A DNA stretch of 64,000 bases, from assembly GCA_020726505.1 (NCBI GenBank), contig JAHLEZ010000009.1, positions 310,001-374,000 of the forward strand. Direction: 5' to 3'. The DNA comes from Leptodontidium sp. MPI-SDFR-AT-0119. Its lineage: Eukaryota > Ascomycota > Leotiomycetes > Helotiales > Leptodontidiaceae. The notes beneath the pieces were generated by a model. That model was not told the DNA's origin, made no database searches, and saw nothing but the letters and a program-made list of their open reading frames with translations. The translations under genes were made by a program, and so were the position numbers. Below are positions 1 to 12,106 of this stretch, piece after piece (within the stretch, counting starts at the first letter, position 1; every line of letters starts with the position of its first letter).

Positions 1-1979
1 TATTTATTAATATAAGGAAAGTAGGGGGTACTTAAAACAAGGCCATCTTAAAGAGGGGGTTCCTTAATATTCCTTACACGAGTTTATCGCGAAGCGTCTT
101 ATTATTCCGTATATTATCGTCCTTTAAGCCAAGCTAAATACTCTATAGTTCCTTAGCGAAGTTCTTTAATTAGGTTAATACTAGTTTTCCCGTTTAATAA
201 GGCTCCTCCTAAAATAACAAGAAAGTTAGACTAAATCACTAGCTAAGGAACTTGTTAGCTCTCTCCTCTGTCTCAAAGTATTCGCGAGTCGTCCTAATAA
301 GCTCATTAAATAAGTACCCCTTATTCTAAAGGTACCGATAGTAGTACAAACTAGCTCTGTCTCGTAATATCGACGAAAAGGCTCGATTCTAAACCTTAGT
401 CTTAATTAATGCTCTCTAACATAAGTCGGCGAAGATATAAAGCTTTTCATTTAAGTAGTCCTTGTTTCTACTATATTAGAGCTTCTTAGTGTATATCTTA
501 GTAAGGTTTACTAACGATTTTACTTAGTCTAAGGTCAATAGATTCATAATATACTATAATAGTCGAATCGGCTCTGTATATAGTCTAGTAATCTTAGGAA
601 CCTCAAATGGTAATAATGACCTGTCTCGTGGGTATATTATTAGTGTTAGTATAAGATTCGGTAATACGTGGTTATTTAATCTTTACGGGTAGAGATTACT
701 TAAGGGATCCCTCTTAAGAGTAAATAAGAACTTCTTCTTTAGGACTATAAGTAAGGGGGTTATACTATATAAATCCTCGACCTTATCTCCTTTAATAAGG
801 GAGATTCTAGGTGATCCTAATAGTTAAATCGTCTTCGTAAGCTTCACTTCTAACCTTTCTAAAGAAGTGTCTTCTTTCACGGAATAAATAACTACCTCTA
901 ATTAATGTTATAGAAACATCAGGGATTAATTTTGTTAAAGTGTTATTAAAAATAGCAGTAGTAGGCGAGAGACTGATTCCCGGATGTGATTCGGTACTAA
1001 TTCGGGGTAGTTCCGAATTTACATTTCCACTTGGTCTCCTAGCCACACATTCTCCTCAGCTTGTACTACCTCTGTTAAAGCGTGTGCCGTCCTCGTCCCC
1101 TTCCCTCGTCGTATAAATACACTAAAGGCTCGTAAGTTGTTCCTAAGGTATGTGCGTTTTATAACCTCAATTAATCTAAACTCCTTTGCCGTTTAACCTT
1201 CAAAATACTCTTAAAAGTCCTAGAAAAGGAATTCTCCCTTAATGCGGCCGTTATAAAAGGACTTATAGAACTTCCGCGAGTATGCCGTCGTATCTCTTAT
1301 AAAAGTTAGACTAGGATTTAGCGTTTCTCCTAGTATAACTGTGTCATTAAATGTTTCTGGGGTTAACTTTAGCTCCGGCGTACGGTCTAAAGTATCCGCC
1401 ATTGTGTCGGATACGATTCGTAGGTGATCTAGTAGGTTCCCGGATAGGTTTCTTAAAGGTCCAAAGTTCTAAATTCAAGGATATTAAATTAATAGTCTTT
1501 ATAAAGTAACTATCGTATTATAATAGCTCTTCTCTGACGTGCAATCGTCTTAATCGAGTCTCAAGAGAGAAGTTGCCTTCCCTCCACGATCTAAAAAAGA
1601 TAAAATGCCCTTTAAGGAAAATATAGTAAAGTACTTCTTAAGTTAAAGCCTAAAATCCGCTCTATAACTTAAAACCTTTTCTATCTATAGTAAGGTTAAC
1701 GATATAAGCTTGCTACTGATTAATATTAGTATAATACCGGTTTATATACCACGCCACATATGTGAATATATTCTAATGCGAGTATAGTAATAGAGTAATA
1801 AATGTATAGTTCAAAATTTGTGTATATTCTAAGAGAGTGCGAGGAGAGCTAGATTATATATTACGAAACCCCACCAAATCTCCACTGAGACCAGTCCGGC
1901 TAGGCTCTGACCCCTGACTTTGACCCGCACCCCCTTTTCCAGACCGAAGTATACTTATGTAGGGACCTGTGGACCAACA
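1..1979 (-). mobile_element. RIP-decayed LTR retrotransposon, 5' part (copy 1)
   Basis: Read on the minus strand this is the 5' end of an LTR element. The LTR begins TGTTGGTCC at 1979 and probably ends near 1760. A Gag-like start (ATG at 1402, MADTLDRTPELKLTPE) follows, then fragments at 1046-807 and 600-1 broken by TAG/TAA codons. A second copy lies at 44478-53640, where the same features recur (closing motif near 53640, the 'taagggatccctcttaagagt' region near 700 and 52050). Differences between the copies are mostly C/T and G/A transitions, as expected from RIP. The pol region is outside the window, so I do not assign copia or gypsy. Dead element. Confidence 0.65.
1762..1979 (-). repeat. 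Probable 5' LTR of the copy-1 retrotransposon
   Basis: The right boundary is clear: minus-strand TGTTGGTCCACAGG starts at 1979. It matches the same end of the second copy near 53640, after which the flanks diverge. The inner boundary near 1762 is a guess from a CA just before a possible primer-binding region. The stretch around 1840-1960 is GC-richer than its surroundings and shared with 53490-53640. Confidence 0.5.
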
Positions 1980-2035
1980 CCTCAAGATAAGCTTTAGGCT
2001 ACTATTAATAATAATTAGATTATATAACTTAGTAA

Positions 2036-2140
2036 AGTAAATTTAGACAGAGTTAGATAAAATACTAAGTGTATAAACTAAGTAGATATAAAGCGGACAT
2101 TCGATAATAAAGGCTTAGTCGTTAGAGATATTCAAGGGAC
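2036..2140. repeat. RIP-mutated copy of the 31.2-kb segment
   Basis: This stretch lines up base by base with 31196-31297. Almost every difference is a C-to-T or G-to-A change here (for example agcggacacccgatgac there, agcggacattcgataat here). The 31.2-kb copy is GC-rich and can be read as part of a zinc-finger-type gene fragment, so the copy here is a RIP-silenced duplicate. A further 45-50 bp, gatgcggggagggaggatag at about 2178, recurs at about 7980. Confidence 0.6.
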
Positions 2141-2239
2141 TGAAGGGGCGTAATACGTATATTCTAAAGAGATGGCAAGATGCGGGGAGGGAGGATAGCT
2201 ATAAATATCTTTGTCGACGATTACCTTTTAATACTTGTT

Positions 2240-3050
2240 CACATCCATCTTAGCTAATTACGCCACATCAGCTTCCCCCGCCTGTTAAAAGTGGTATCGT
2301 AATTTACAATTATAATCGCACATAAGCACATAACGCCTTTAAAAACAAGAGGAGGGCTAATATGCTTAAGAGTATCTCTTTTGCTTATAATACCCATCGT
2401 TATTATTTATTCCATTGTTCCTAACGTCCCTCCTTGTCCCTTTTCTCAAATCACGACACGTAACTTGAATATTCTAGTAGTTATAATCTAAATCTAAGAC
2501 AGGAACGACGGAATAAATAATAACGATAGGCATTACGAATAGAAGAGATACTCTTAAGCATATTAGCCCTTCTCTTGTTTTTAAAGGCGTTATGTGCTTA
2601 GGTACGAGTATAATTGTAGATTACGATACCACTTTTAACAGGCGGGGGTGTAAAGGTAGTGGTTCTCATTCTATTTACTATGCCTAAACAGGATTAGCTC
2701 ACGACGTTACGAGAGACGTAATAGCCTCGGGAGCTGGGCAGAGCTCGAGCTGAGCGCTTTACGCTATATACCCACTTAGTATTCGACTAAGTGAGGCTGC
2801 GTAGCGCTAATACGTCAGGCATACGCAATGCGTACGCAGCTTGTACGCTATGTAATTAAGCCTAATTAGGAATAGCCTAGACAATGTCGAAGATATAAGG
2901 AGAGCAACCTACCCTCGGGGAAAGAGCTCTTCACTTCTATATTCGCGTTAATAGAGAGTATTATCACCTGATCCCGGTACTGCTCGCTTACGGAAATCCG
3001 TGCTATTACAGGGGGAAGCTAATGTGGCGTAATTAGCTAAGATAGATGTG
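2240..3050. mobile_element. Foldback (long inverted repeat) element, split by an insertion
   Basis: The left arm 2240-2423 pairs with a right arm made of 2501-2648 plus 3011-3050, leaving a loop of about 77 nt (2424-2500). Landmarks: cttaagagtatctctt at about 2365 with aagagatactcttaag at about 2545, and ggaagct(g/a)atgtggcgtaa at the outer ends. The arms agree at most positions. The right arm is interrupted by a 362-bp insertion (2649-3010). No coding capacity is visible, so this is a non-autonomous foldback or MITE-like element. Confidence 0.7.
2649..3010. mobile_element. 362-bp solo-LTR-like insertion with GGGGG target duplication
   Basis: The insert begins tgtaaagg and ends gctattaca, giving 5'-TG...CA-3' ends with a short TGTAA/TTACA inverted repeat. 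It is flanked by ggggg at 2644-2648 and 3011-3015. Removing it and one ggggg restores the right arm of the surrounding foldback element exactly, which fixes both borders. The 5-bp duplication and TG/CA ends suit a solo LTR. It is less AT-rich than its surroundings. Confidence 0.7.
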
Positions 3051-6000
3051 CATTAGCTTTACTCGTATATAATTATATAAAATAAGAAGAATAATGGGCG
3101 GAGATTAGAGATATGTAATATTCCCCCCCTCCCCTAATTTAATTAAGAAGTGCGAACGAGGCAGATTCGACAGAGGAAAGGGGTAATATCGAGGTTTTAT
3201 TCGCACTAGGCTATAATATATAAGAAAAAGTAGTTAAGTGAACAAGAATACGAGAATAAGAAGGTGTTAAACAGATAAGTACTCCGTTAAACGACGAGGC
3301 AGACTTTGCCTTATTAATCTAATTATATTAAAAGTATAAAGACCCCCCTACCCCTCTTAACTAGGTATATAACTCCTCTTATTATAGAGGCTACGCTAGG
3401 AACAAGGGAAAGTTTGTCGCCCTCTTAGAATAAGTGAGTTCGAACTACTAACTAATCTTACTACCGCTAATTACGGGGGGAGTAACTTATTTTCTTAGCT
3501 ACTTAAAATATATAATATAGCTACTAGCTTTTGGTTTTAGGTTAAAATAAGGTTTTAAAGGCAAAAGGGACTTATAAAGATAAAGAGTTTTAGGAAATCT
3601 AAGGTAATAAGTATTAATTTCTTAAAGAAATTTCATTTAGTATTTATAACTTTTTTAAAATAGTAAGTTAGGGTATACATATAGCGTGATTATTAGTTAA
3701 GTGGCCTTGCGTAATAATTTTTATCAATATTATTAACTAGGGTATTACGTGAATATATGTCGTACTTATCTTTTTTCCTTCTTTACCTTTAAATCTTTTT
3801 TATTAAAATATAAACCTAAAGCGAAAAGTGTTAGCGTTAATGCTAACTGGCCTCGTAATTACATATTAACTTTACGTGAACTTATTATAAAGTAATAATT
3901 AGCTATTTTTATTATATTTAGATTATTATAAGGGAAAGGAAATTTGTTTTTAATCGTTGTATAAATAAGGCGAGGCTAATTAAATGCATAAGTTATAAAC
4001 TTCGTAGGTAAAAAGATCGCATAATGAAAATCCATAATATAAAGGCCATTTATATTAGTAAAGATAAAGTTACCTTTGTAAAGATTTGCGAAATAAAAGC
4101 AAATTACCTTTCTTGTAAAATCGATTCTTAAGTTATTATTATTTAAGTAATTGGCGACTTGTAGATTATAAGTGTTATAAATGTTAAAGCGAAATAAACG
4201 TACTTTAGTTAAGTATTTTTATAAATGTTTAATCGACTTATATTTAAGAAATATTATAATATTTTTAAATAAAGGATACTTAATAATGCCTCCTTTAACT
4301 AGGCTTAAAGGTAATTAATTTAAAATATTAAAGGTAAAAAATAACGCGATTACTTTTGTAATTTAGTCGTATTACTTTTGCTACTTATTAATTAAATTAT
4401 CGTTAGCTCTTAGATGTTACGACCTAGGATCGTACCCCTGATATAGTCGAATAGCTGAATTGGCCTCCAACCAATTCATGTACGTTATAGGGGCAGTTGC
4501 AGACAGGAGCTTCCTCCTAGAAATCAGACACTTTTTGCCACTACGTTGCAGCCACTATGAGAGCCATGCCGGCCGTCGATTGAGAGAGACCTATTGCACG
4601 ATACTATATTAAATGAGACTTGTAAAAGTTTCGTAGGTTACGTATGTATAAGTATAATAGTAAATCAATGAGGTATAAAAATTAATTTGTTAAGGTCGTA
4701 TAATAATAGCAAAAGGCAACGAATTCGCCTTTTAATATAAAGTATTTGCGTACGATTATAAGCACTTAAGTTCGCTTTAACAACCTATACGGCTAGTGGC
4801 TAGCGCCTAAACCAGCTAATTACTACTCCTACCCCGCCGCTATTGTATCGTATAATCCTTTATTTTTAATTCTAATTTTGCCTCTTATAAAATTATTTAG
4901 CTTCAGTATATTTAAACCACTTAAATGTAAGGCAAATAATTAAAACGAGATTCTTAATATTATAAAGGTATCTTATGTTACTTAATTATTCTTGGAATTC
5001 CTTTAATAAGACAAGCTAAAGTTATATATTATACTTCGCTTAAATATTAATCTTATTATTAAAGTTAATTGCGATAAATATAAAGGATAGTAACTTATAA
5101 TAAACTTACAAACCGATTTAAATAAGGTATTTTACGTTTTACCTTTACCTTACGATAATACGTTGCATGTAGTATATGCGGCTTTTAAGTTTAAGATTAA
5201 GGCTATAAGTTAGATGATAGAAAATGTCTTTGCTAATATACCTTTTTAAATAATTTATTAGCTTTCTTTTTTATGAGGGGTTTAAGATGTTAAGTAATAT
5301 TATAAAGTATATGAATAACTATTATAATTTCATATAAGTATTAATACTAAATAAGTTCTTAGGATTAGTTTTTTTAATATTAGTTATTCCTTTAAATTAT
5401 AAAGCTTTATTATACTTTACGAATTTAGACTCGTTAAATAATGTATTTATAAGATTAATAAAGGTGTTTTTAATGCTACGAACTTAGTTATAAGAGAAGG
5501 TAAAACTGGGTTTTACGATATTATCAATTATAATTATTATAACCTAATTAATAAATCTAACTTTACTATAATTAAATCCCTTTTACTCGCTCGTAGCATT
5601 TTCCATGACTTAGTTTTTCGCCGAATACTTAATTACCACTAGTACTAATTGCCGTATAACTTAATTAATATATAAGAAGACGATAAGGGGTATAACTAAG
5701 CGCTTAAGCCACCTTCTTTAATAGTAACTAATGAATAAAGCGAACGAATTTAAAAAGAGGAGTTTAATTACTACGAGCGATATTACTATAAGCTCGATAA
5801 TAAGCCCGAGTATTATTATTTGGCAAATTAATAATAATATATAATTATATTATTACCTTGCGATAACGAATCCTAACTTTGTTTTATATAAGCGAGTTAC
5901 AAATGTAATAATAGCTGGGTTCTTACTACTACTATAAGGTTTATTATTAAAAAGAAAATAATAAGCAATAGTTTATTTTAAATATAATACTACTTGGGGA

Positions 6001-7077
6001 ACTAAGGGATTATTTAATAATATTTTACGAGAATACTTATGATTTGTATATTAAGAAAATAAGAAGCAAATGTTTATAACTATTTACGCTTTTCCCTTAG
6101 TTTCCTCGTTTCTTATGCCTATCCTTACTTTAGATTTACGCCTTTATGACTAATGAAACGCAAAATGCCAACCTAAATAAAACTTTTTTACTAATAATGC
6201 CTTGGAAACCGTATACTTTAATCTACCCTTGCATATTAAGGAACTTTTTATTTAGAAGGGTTTAAAAATACACTTATGTATAAAATAATCAAGACTACTT
6301 GATTTTCTAACGTAGTAGTCGTATTATTTTTCTTACGTTTACGAAAGATATATCCCTACGGGTTTTAATTCCGCTAAGCGCATTAGGTCTTCCGCAAGCT
6401 ATTTAGATCTTTCGCTTACATCGCGAAGCTTAAGGTCATTAACTTAATTAAATTCATTTTTAAATGCAAAATATGAGCGTAATATACTTAATATATTATA
6501 TAATTATAAGTAAATGCTTTGCATGCGCTTTATTTCCCTTGCAATGCGAAGCTTATAATAGTATACGATTACGCTCGTTACACGTTTCGTAACGAGAAGA
6601 AAGGTTATTTACGAGAAAGCGCTAAAAAAAAACGGAGATGATTAAATAATTATACCGAAAAAGAAGGCAAAACTAATTTAGTAAGCGTTGGAAACGTATA
6701 AGATAATAAGTAATTATTAAGGGCAATGAGTAGAAAACTAAGTAAAACTAAATAAGAAATGCTAATAAATAAGATTATTTAATGCTTTAATAGAGAGCTA
6801 AGCGTAATCATAAGATTAATAGCAAGGATCTTAAGGATTCAAGTCTTAAGAGAGATCATAAAGCACTTTAATTAGTATAAAATTAGCGCCGGATTTTATG
6901 TCGCGAATGCTAACCTTGATAGAATTGACCACGTGTGCATACGTAGTAAACTTACTGATAAAAGACCGTGGCGAAGCGAGCTTGCGAAGGGGAAAAGACC
7001 TCGTCTCTAAGCAGCCATCCTAGCCAACCCCCTCGAATTGACAACCACCTGGAGGCAGGGGGAGAGAGGGAAGCGAG
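3051..7077. other. AT-rich RIP-decayed DNA, no gene recognised
   Basis: Stop codons are dense in all frames and no frame gives a recognisable protein. Composition and the abundance of TA-rich words match RIP-decayed repeats elsewhere in the window. The only sub-feature I can support is the short repeat at 4415-4490. The part from about 6900 to 7077 is GC-richer and was the target of the MITE at 7078. Confidence 0.6.
4415..4490 (+). repeat. Terminal fragment related to the 22932-23076 solo LTR
   Basis: The sequence tgttacgacctaggatcgta and the following 55 nt match the reverse complement of 23001-23076 almost exactly. After 'caattcatgtac' the two diverge, so this is a partial or recombined copy. 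It is GC-rich within AT-rich DNA, so it was probably inserted after the main RIP decay. Confidence 0.55.
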
Positions 7078-7705
7078 CAGGGTGGTCGATAAGTCAGTTA
7101 AGTCAGTATCAGTTGAGGATTTTTTCCAACTGACTGACTGACGTAAAATGAAGCAACTGACGAACTTAACTGAGTAAATTAATCAGTACTGATTTAAACT
7201 GATATAGATTAGTCACAGCAGTAAAAAAAACTATTCATCAAAAGTCCCTCTTTTTATTACCCGAGACAATCCTTTTTAGGTAATAACTAAGTAGAAGCCT
7301 TCTCTATGTCTCCAGTACTAATTAGAGGATATTTAGGGGTGCTTAATCTAGAGTATATAACGTAACCTAGTTATATTTACCCTATTTAAGTAGGTTGAGG
7401 GGAAAGTGAAGCAAGATCGTGAGTTTGGGTGGCCTCAAGAGGTGATTTTGATATTCGGGCCAATTAGAAGCCTGTATTTGGCCCTAAGCGAGCTCGATTT
7501 AGCGGGGGCCTCGCCCAAAATCGGCCTAGCTACCTTACTAAAACTGACCCTATTATAAGGATATTCCTACCTCTCAACTGACAGTCTTAATCAGTTGAGC
7601 ATATTGCAACTGACTTGTTAGGGTTAGGGCTATTAACTGACTGATTACGATTTTTGGTCCAACTTAATAAGAGAGCTTAACTAGACTGACTTATCGACCA
7701 CTCTG
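7078..7705. mobile_element. hAT-type MITE 1 (TCAGT/ACTGA subterminal repeats)
   Basis: The 628-bp element has about 20-bp terminal inverted repeats: left CAGGGTGGTCGATAAGTCAG, right (inverted) CAGAGTGGTCGATAAGTCAG. It is flanked by the 8-bp duplication gaagcgag at 7070-7077 and 7706-7713. An 8-bp duplication with CAG...CTG ends is the hAT signature. Both ends are packed with the pentamer TCAGT or its complement ACTGA (for example caactgactgactgacg near 7128). No transposase frame exists, so it is non-autonomous. It shares its architecture with the elements at 25739 and 43662. Confidence 0.85.
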
Positions 7706-7713
7706 GAAGCGAG

Positions 7714-9399
7714 GCGAGGACTTGAGGCCGAAAGGGGAAGGGACCATGGACGGGAAGGGAAGAGAAGAGTAGGCGAGGTGCTAGATCAGAGTGAGTTCAC
7801 TAGGCAGGAGCGATCGAGGGCTGCTCTGCTTGCCTTTGGACCGATTAGGAATAACAGACCTCTACCTCTCTTGTCGTACTCGTACTAGCAGTCAGTACTT
7901 AAGTCGGAGAGACCGACTATACTACATTGTGGTATGTACTTGGAACTCTGCGGAAGGAGGGCATTCATTGAGATGGCATGATGCGGGGAGGGAGGATAGC
8001 TATAGATATTTAGAATGAAGGTATTTATTCATTCCCAAGCTTACATATCACTCTGACGCGTTGAGAAGGGAGGCACTAACTACTAGAGAGATGTTATATA
8101 GTAAATATAAATGTACTTATACCCAAACCTAGCTATTATCTACCGCATTAGATAGACAAATTACTAACTTTAAATGTTCGTCGCAAAATCAATATATAGC
8201 CTTACACTAACGATATAACTATTAAGGTATGCCTAATATCTTTATCTTCTAATTTATTGCCCGAATCGAATACAACTAAAGATTCGGGCGTTAATAGTAA
8301 CTTAATTTCAAAGATATATTACGTGGGAGCCGGTTATGTTAGTACAATAACGTTCTTACTAAGACGACCTTAAATAAATATTTTTACTAACTTTAAGATA
8401 GTATATTAATAGGCGCTATAAATGCTACCGTAGTAGCGTTAGTAAATCTAGTAATCGAAGTTATCGTCGTTAATTTGAATAAAACTACTATCGATTATTA
8501 GAACTTAAAGTGTTTACTTATTACTAAGGAGGAACTTGATCTTGTGATTCGCATTACTTGAGACGGCTTAATTAAGTAAGATTTAGTCTAAACCCAGCCT
8601 ATTATTAACTTAGTTTTCTCTATAAATTGCACTAAATATATTAACTAAGTAAACGTTATTTTTCTTACTATTAGTACATTAACGAAAGACTATAGTAAAA
8701 GCGCTAATTTAGTAATTAACCTTAAGAATTTGAAAATAATAATAAAAACTATTGTAGTTATAACTAGATTAAGTACTATTATTATAAAGAAGAGTATAGT
8801 TCCTTATAAGATTATATATATAATTAAAAATGTAGTAAGTTTTACCCGAGGAGTACTTAAAATCTACTATTTCAAGAAGTTTAACACGCCACAAGCTTCA
8901 AAATTATAGATCAAGAGTTCATTTCGAAGTCTTATTTAATCCCGAATTTCTTATTAAAGGAACGGCAGTTATAGATCTATTACGCTTATCTCGTGTTTTT
9001 ATAAGATTAAGCCGCACGTATTAAGACTTACAGCCTCGAAAACTCTCGCTTTTTTCTACTATTAGACTTTACTAAAAAAAATATTATATACTAACTATTT
9101 GTCTTTTAAATTTGCGAAACTAGTTTCAAATGTACTATTAGCCTAAAGGATAAGTAATATTAACGCTATTAGCACATTATGTGAAGTAATAAGTATAAAT
9201 ATAATAGAAGTTTTGTGGTGCAGAAGTGGAGCATAGAAGTAGGTGCTCTCAAAGAGGGTGGCGAAGTTGTCTGAATTCTGTAAAAGGAGGCTCGTAGGGA
9301 GTAACTGACTACATACACGAATAGGGGCTGCTGACTCAGCAGAGCCATGGTACCGTAGGCCCGTGCCTGTACGACAAGGTATTTATTACTAACGCGCTT
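7714..9399. other. Mixed AT-rich DNA, no gene recognised
   Basis: A GC-richer island at 7714-8060 includes the short repeat gatgcggggagggaggatag shared with about 2178, and an open frame of 75 codons that resembles nothing I know. From 8060 the sequence is AT-rich and stop-riddled, with a short GC-rich patch at about 9210-9380. I see no supportable gene. Confidence 0.5.
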
Positions 9400-9457
9400 A
9401 TATTTAATAGTAGTAATCTTAGTTATTATATCTCGTCCTAATCGTTGCCTATATACA

Positions 9458-11807
9458 ATTAGTAAAAAAATTAGTAAATATTTTTAAACTTACTAAGTAA
9501 TTATAACATCTTATTTTAATTTTTCCTTTAAGGCAGTTTTCTTTATATCTAGAGTATTTATCTACTTTAGAGTTACTTTTAACTTCTTATATCTAATAAT
9601 AATTATAGCTTAATTACTTTACTTTTATTAGGCAATAAGTGCTTAGTTTAGATTAAGATCTTGTTTAATTTTAGCAGCCCACTCTCTCGCTTTCACAGTA
9701 TTTAAGTTTATAAAAAGCGTAAATAGATCTCTAGGTTAACGACCTCTCTTTCGCTTTTATAAGGTTGACTAAGAACGATTAGTAAATAAATTAGTAAATA
9801 AGATTAAAAACTCACTAGTTTACTTAAATCTAATTTTTCTTTCTCTATATTTTTATCTTTTATTTTAATATCTACTTTAATATAATCTAATTACGTTAAC
9901 AACGCGTTTATATTATCTCGTAAATCATTTATCTCTAAAAGAAAAAGATTAGTAAATAAATTAGTAAAAGTAAATAGTTTATACTTAAAATTTTTAAAGA
10001 TTTATATTTAGTTATTAATAAATAGTAGTTATTATAAGGAAAATTTTCACTTTATCGTAGCGTGTGGGTTGTTGCCTAATGACGTCATTTACTAGCGTGT
10101 ACTAGCGTAGTTGCCTCACTAACTATAAAGGCCACCTCACCTTACTTTACGATTCCTTTACATAATACCTCTCTTTATATAATATATAATTATAATAACA
10201 CTAACTATATATATTTATATCTTAATTATTTACTAATTTATTTACTAATCTTTATAATAGGCCTCTAGCACTCTTATCTTCATTTCTAACAAGAGAGAAT
10301 TCTAAGTCTACTACTTATAAAAGTGAACTTAATAATTCCCCAAATAATTTATTAAATAAAGAATAACTAGCCAAGCGTCGTCGCCGTAATAAGGAATATT
10401 ATACGAAGTATTTTTTTAATATTAAGTTAATATACGTTTATAAAAGCAGAAAATGACGCAGAAATCGAGAGAATAGCCTAAGAAAACAGCTATAATAGTA
10501 CTAATAACAATCAAAACTCTATATTTAATATCGTAAGTGGCCTTATAAGAAATACTACCTCAGGAGTATTAATTACTAGTTTATAAAGTAGTCACGATAT
10601 CTTTAGAGAGGGTATTAATAGTACTAGTAAATTAATAAGTAATACTCATAAGTATATACTTTTAATTTACTAATTTTTTTACTAATTTATTTTTTAGTTC
10701 CAAATCGAATGAAACTAAACGTTCGTAATCTAAGGAATCCGAGGCTAGTAGAGGTTCAGGAATAGAATCACAAACTAGTCGTAAGTATTTTATTATCGCT
10801 TTTATATATATACTAATTATTTTTATAGCTTTAATCTGTCTATTATAACTTAGAAAGAATAAGTTTACTTAAAAAACTTCTTTAAAAGCTTAACCTATAC
10901 TAAATCCACTTCGACTATCCTCCTTAAATACTAGGCTTTGTGGCGGTAAGGCAATTAAGTCTATTACACGCAAAACACCTCGTAAAACAACTAGAATTAT
11001 TATAAGAAGTGCTAAAAAAAGTAATACTAACCTTCTTACCCCTCAAAAAAAAGACGAGAGCTAAACCTAATTATAAGTAATTAGTAAAAAAAATTAGTAA
11101 ATATTTACTAATATATTCAGATATTACACTTAAGTAAATTAGAAAGTTATAAGTATTTATTAACCTCTTAATTCCAGCCTTACCTTTCTAGCGTCTTATC
11201 CGTGAAATTACTTACACTTACAAACATAGTCTAAGATTCTAATCATCGGCAATTCGAGCTTTACAAAAGTCTACTAAGTGCTTCATTGTTCGTTATTTTA
11301 AAAGTAAGTGTTCCTTAGTATTTACTAATTTATTTACTAATCTAAAAAAGTGTGTAATCTTACAGCTATTTATAATAAGTAACTATTTAAGTCAAGGATA
11401 ATTCTCTTATCAAAAGAATCACATTTATACTTAATATTCTAAGAGCTTACTCTAAGTTAGGAGATATAGTAATTAGTAGTTAAACTATATCTTAAACTTA
11501 AGAGTTAACTAGACTTAGTAGAGCTATTAGTATAATGCGCTAAAGACAAGAAGATATCTAGGCTAGACGTCTTAAGAAAAAGCCTACGGCTACTAAGGTT
11601 CATTTACAAAAGCTTACTAATACTAAGGCTACTACTTAAAACGGTAGTAATAGAAGTAGTAGTGCTAAAAATAGTGCTAGATTATAAAAAGCTTTTAAGG
11701 CTTTAATATATATTAGTACTATCCGAGAATTACACTTAAAATAAATGATTTCTACGATATTAGTTCTTAAACTTTAATTTTGCGATTAGTAAATTTATTA
11801 GTAAATA
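9458..11807. repeat. Field of spaced two-box motifs (ATTAGTAAAT n ATTAGTAAA)
   Basis: A roughly 22-nt motif made of two copies of ATTAGTAAAT recurs at about 9458, 9777, 9947, 10228 (inverted), 10623 (degenerate), 10664 (inverted), 11079, 11320 (inverted) and 11784. Copies occur in both orientations with AT-rich, non-repetitive DNA between them. The same motif occurs at 38605, 38712, 39366 and 39961, where the least decayed forms read GATTAGTAAATCGATTAGTA, suggesting an ancestral 12-mer TCGATTAGTAAA in tandem. Spacing is irregular, and no protein is readable. Function unknown. Confidence 0.6.
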
Positions 11808-12106
11808 ATAATATAAGTCTTTTCCTTTTACTTTCGAATTATTAAGCTTATTTTCTACTTATTTCTTCTTTTGTTACTTATAATTAGTTTAATAGACCTA
11901 TATATTAAGCCCTTACTAAAATAAACTATATATATATATTAGGTTTTCGTTAAGTACCTAACCTACCTATTAGGGCACCCAACTCAAGTCACGTGCCCCA
12001 TTAGGGCCCCAACCTATACGTTAGGTTAGGTTAGGGCCCCCATAGGTACCCAAACGAGCAGCCTACTTATAGTCGTCGTCGAGGAAGTATTAGTTATATT
12101 AACATA

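Noticed and set aside
7791..8018. 75-codon plus-strand frame starting MSSLGRSDRG
   Set aside because: Part of it is a 45-50 bp repeat also found near 2178, and no protein family is suggested.
9458..11807. CRISPR-like reading of the spaced two-box motif
   Set aside because: Spacing ranges from tens to several hundred bases, orientation alternates and the context is eukaryotic.
12000..12045. ttaggttaggttaggg and nearby ttagggcccc, looking like interstitial telomere repeat
   Set aside because: The units are TTAGG and only one TTAGGG occurs; no array and no other subtelomeric sign.
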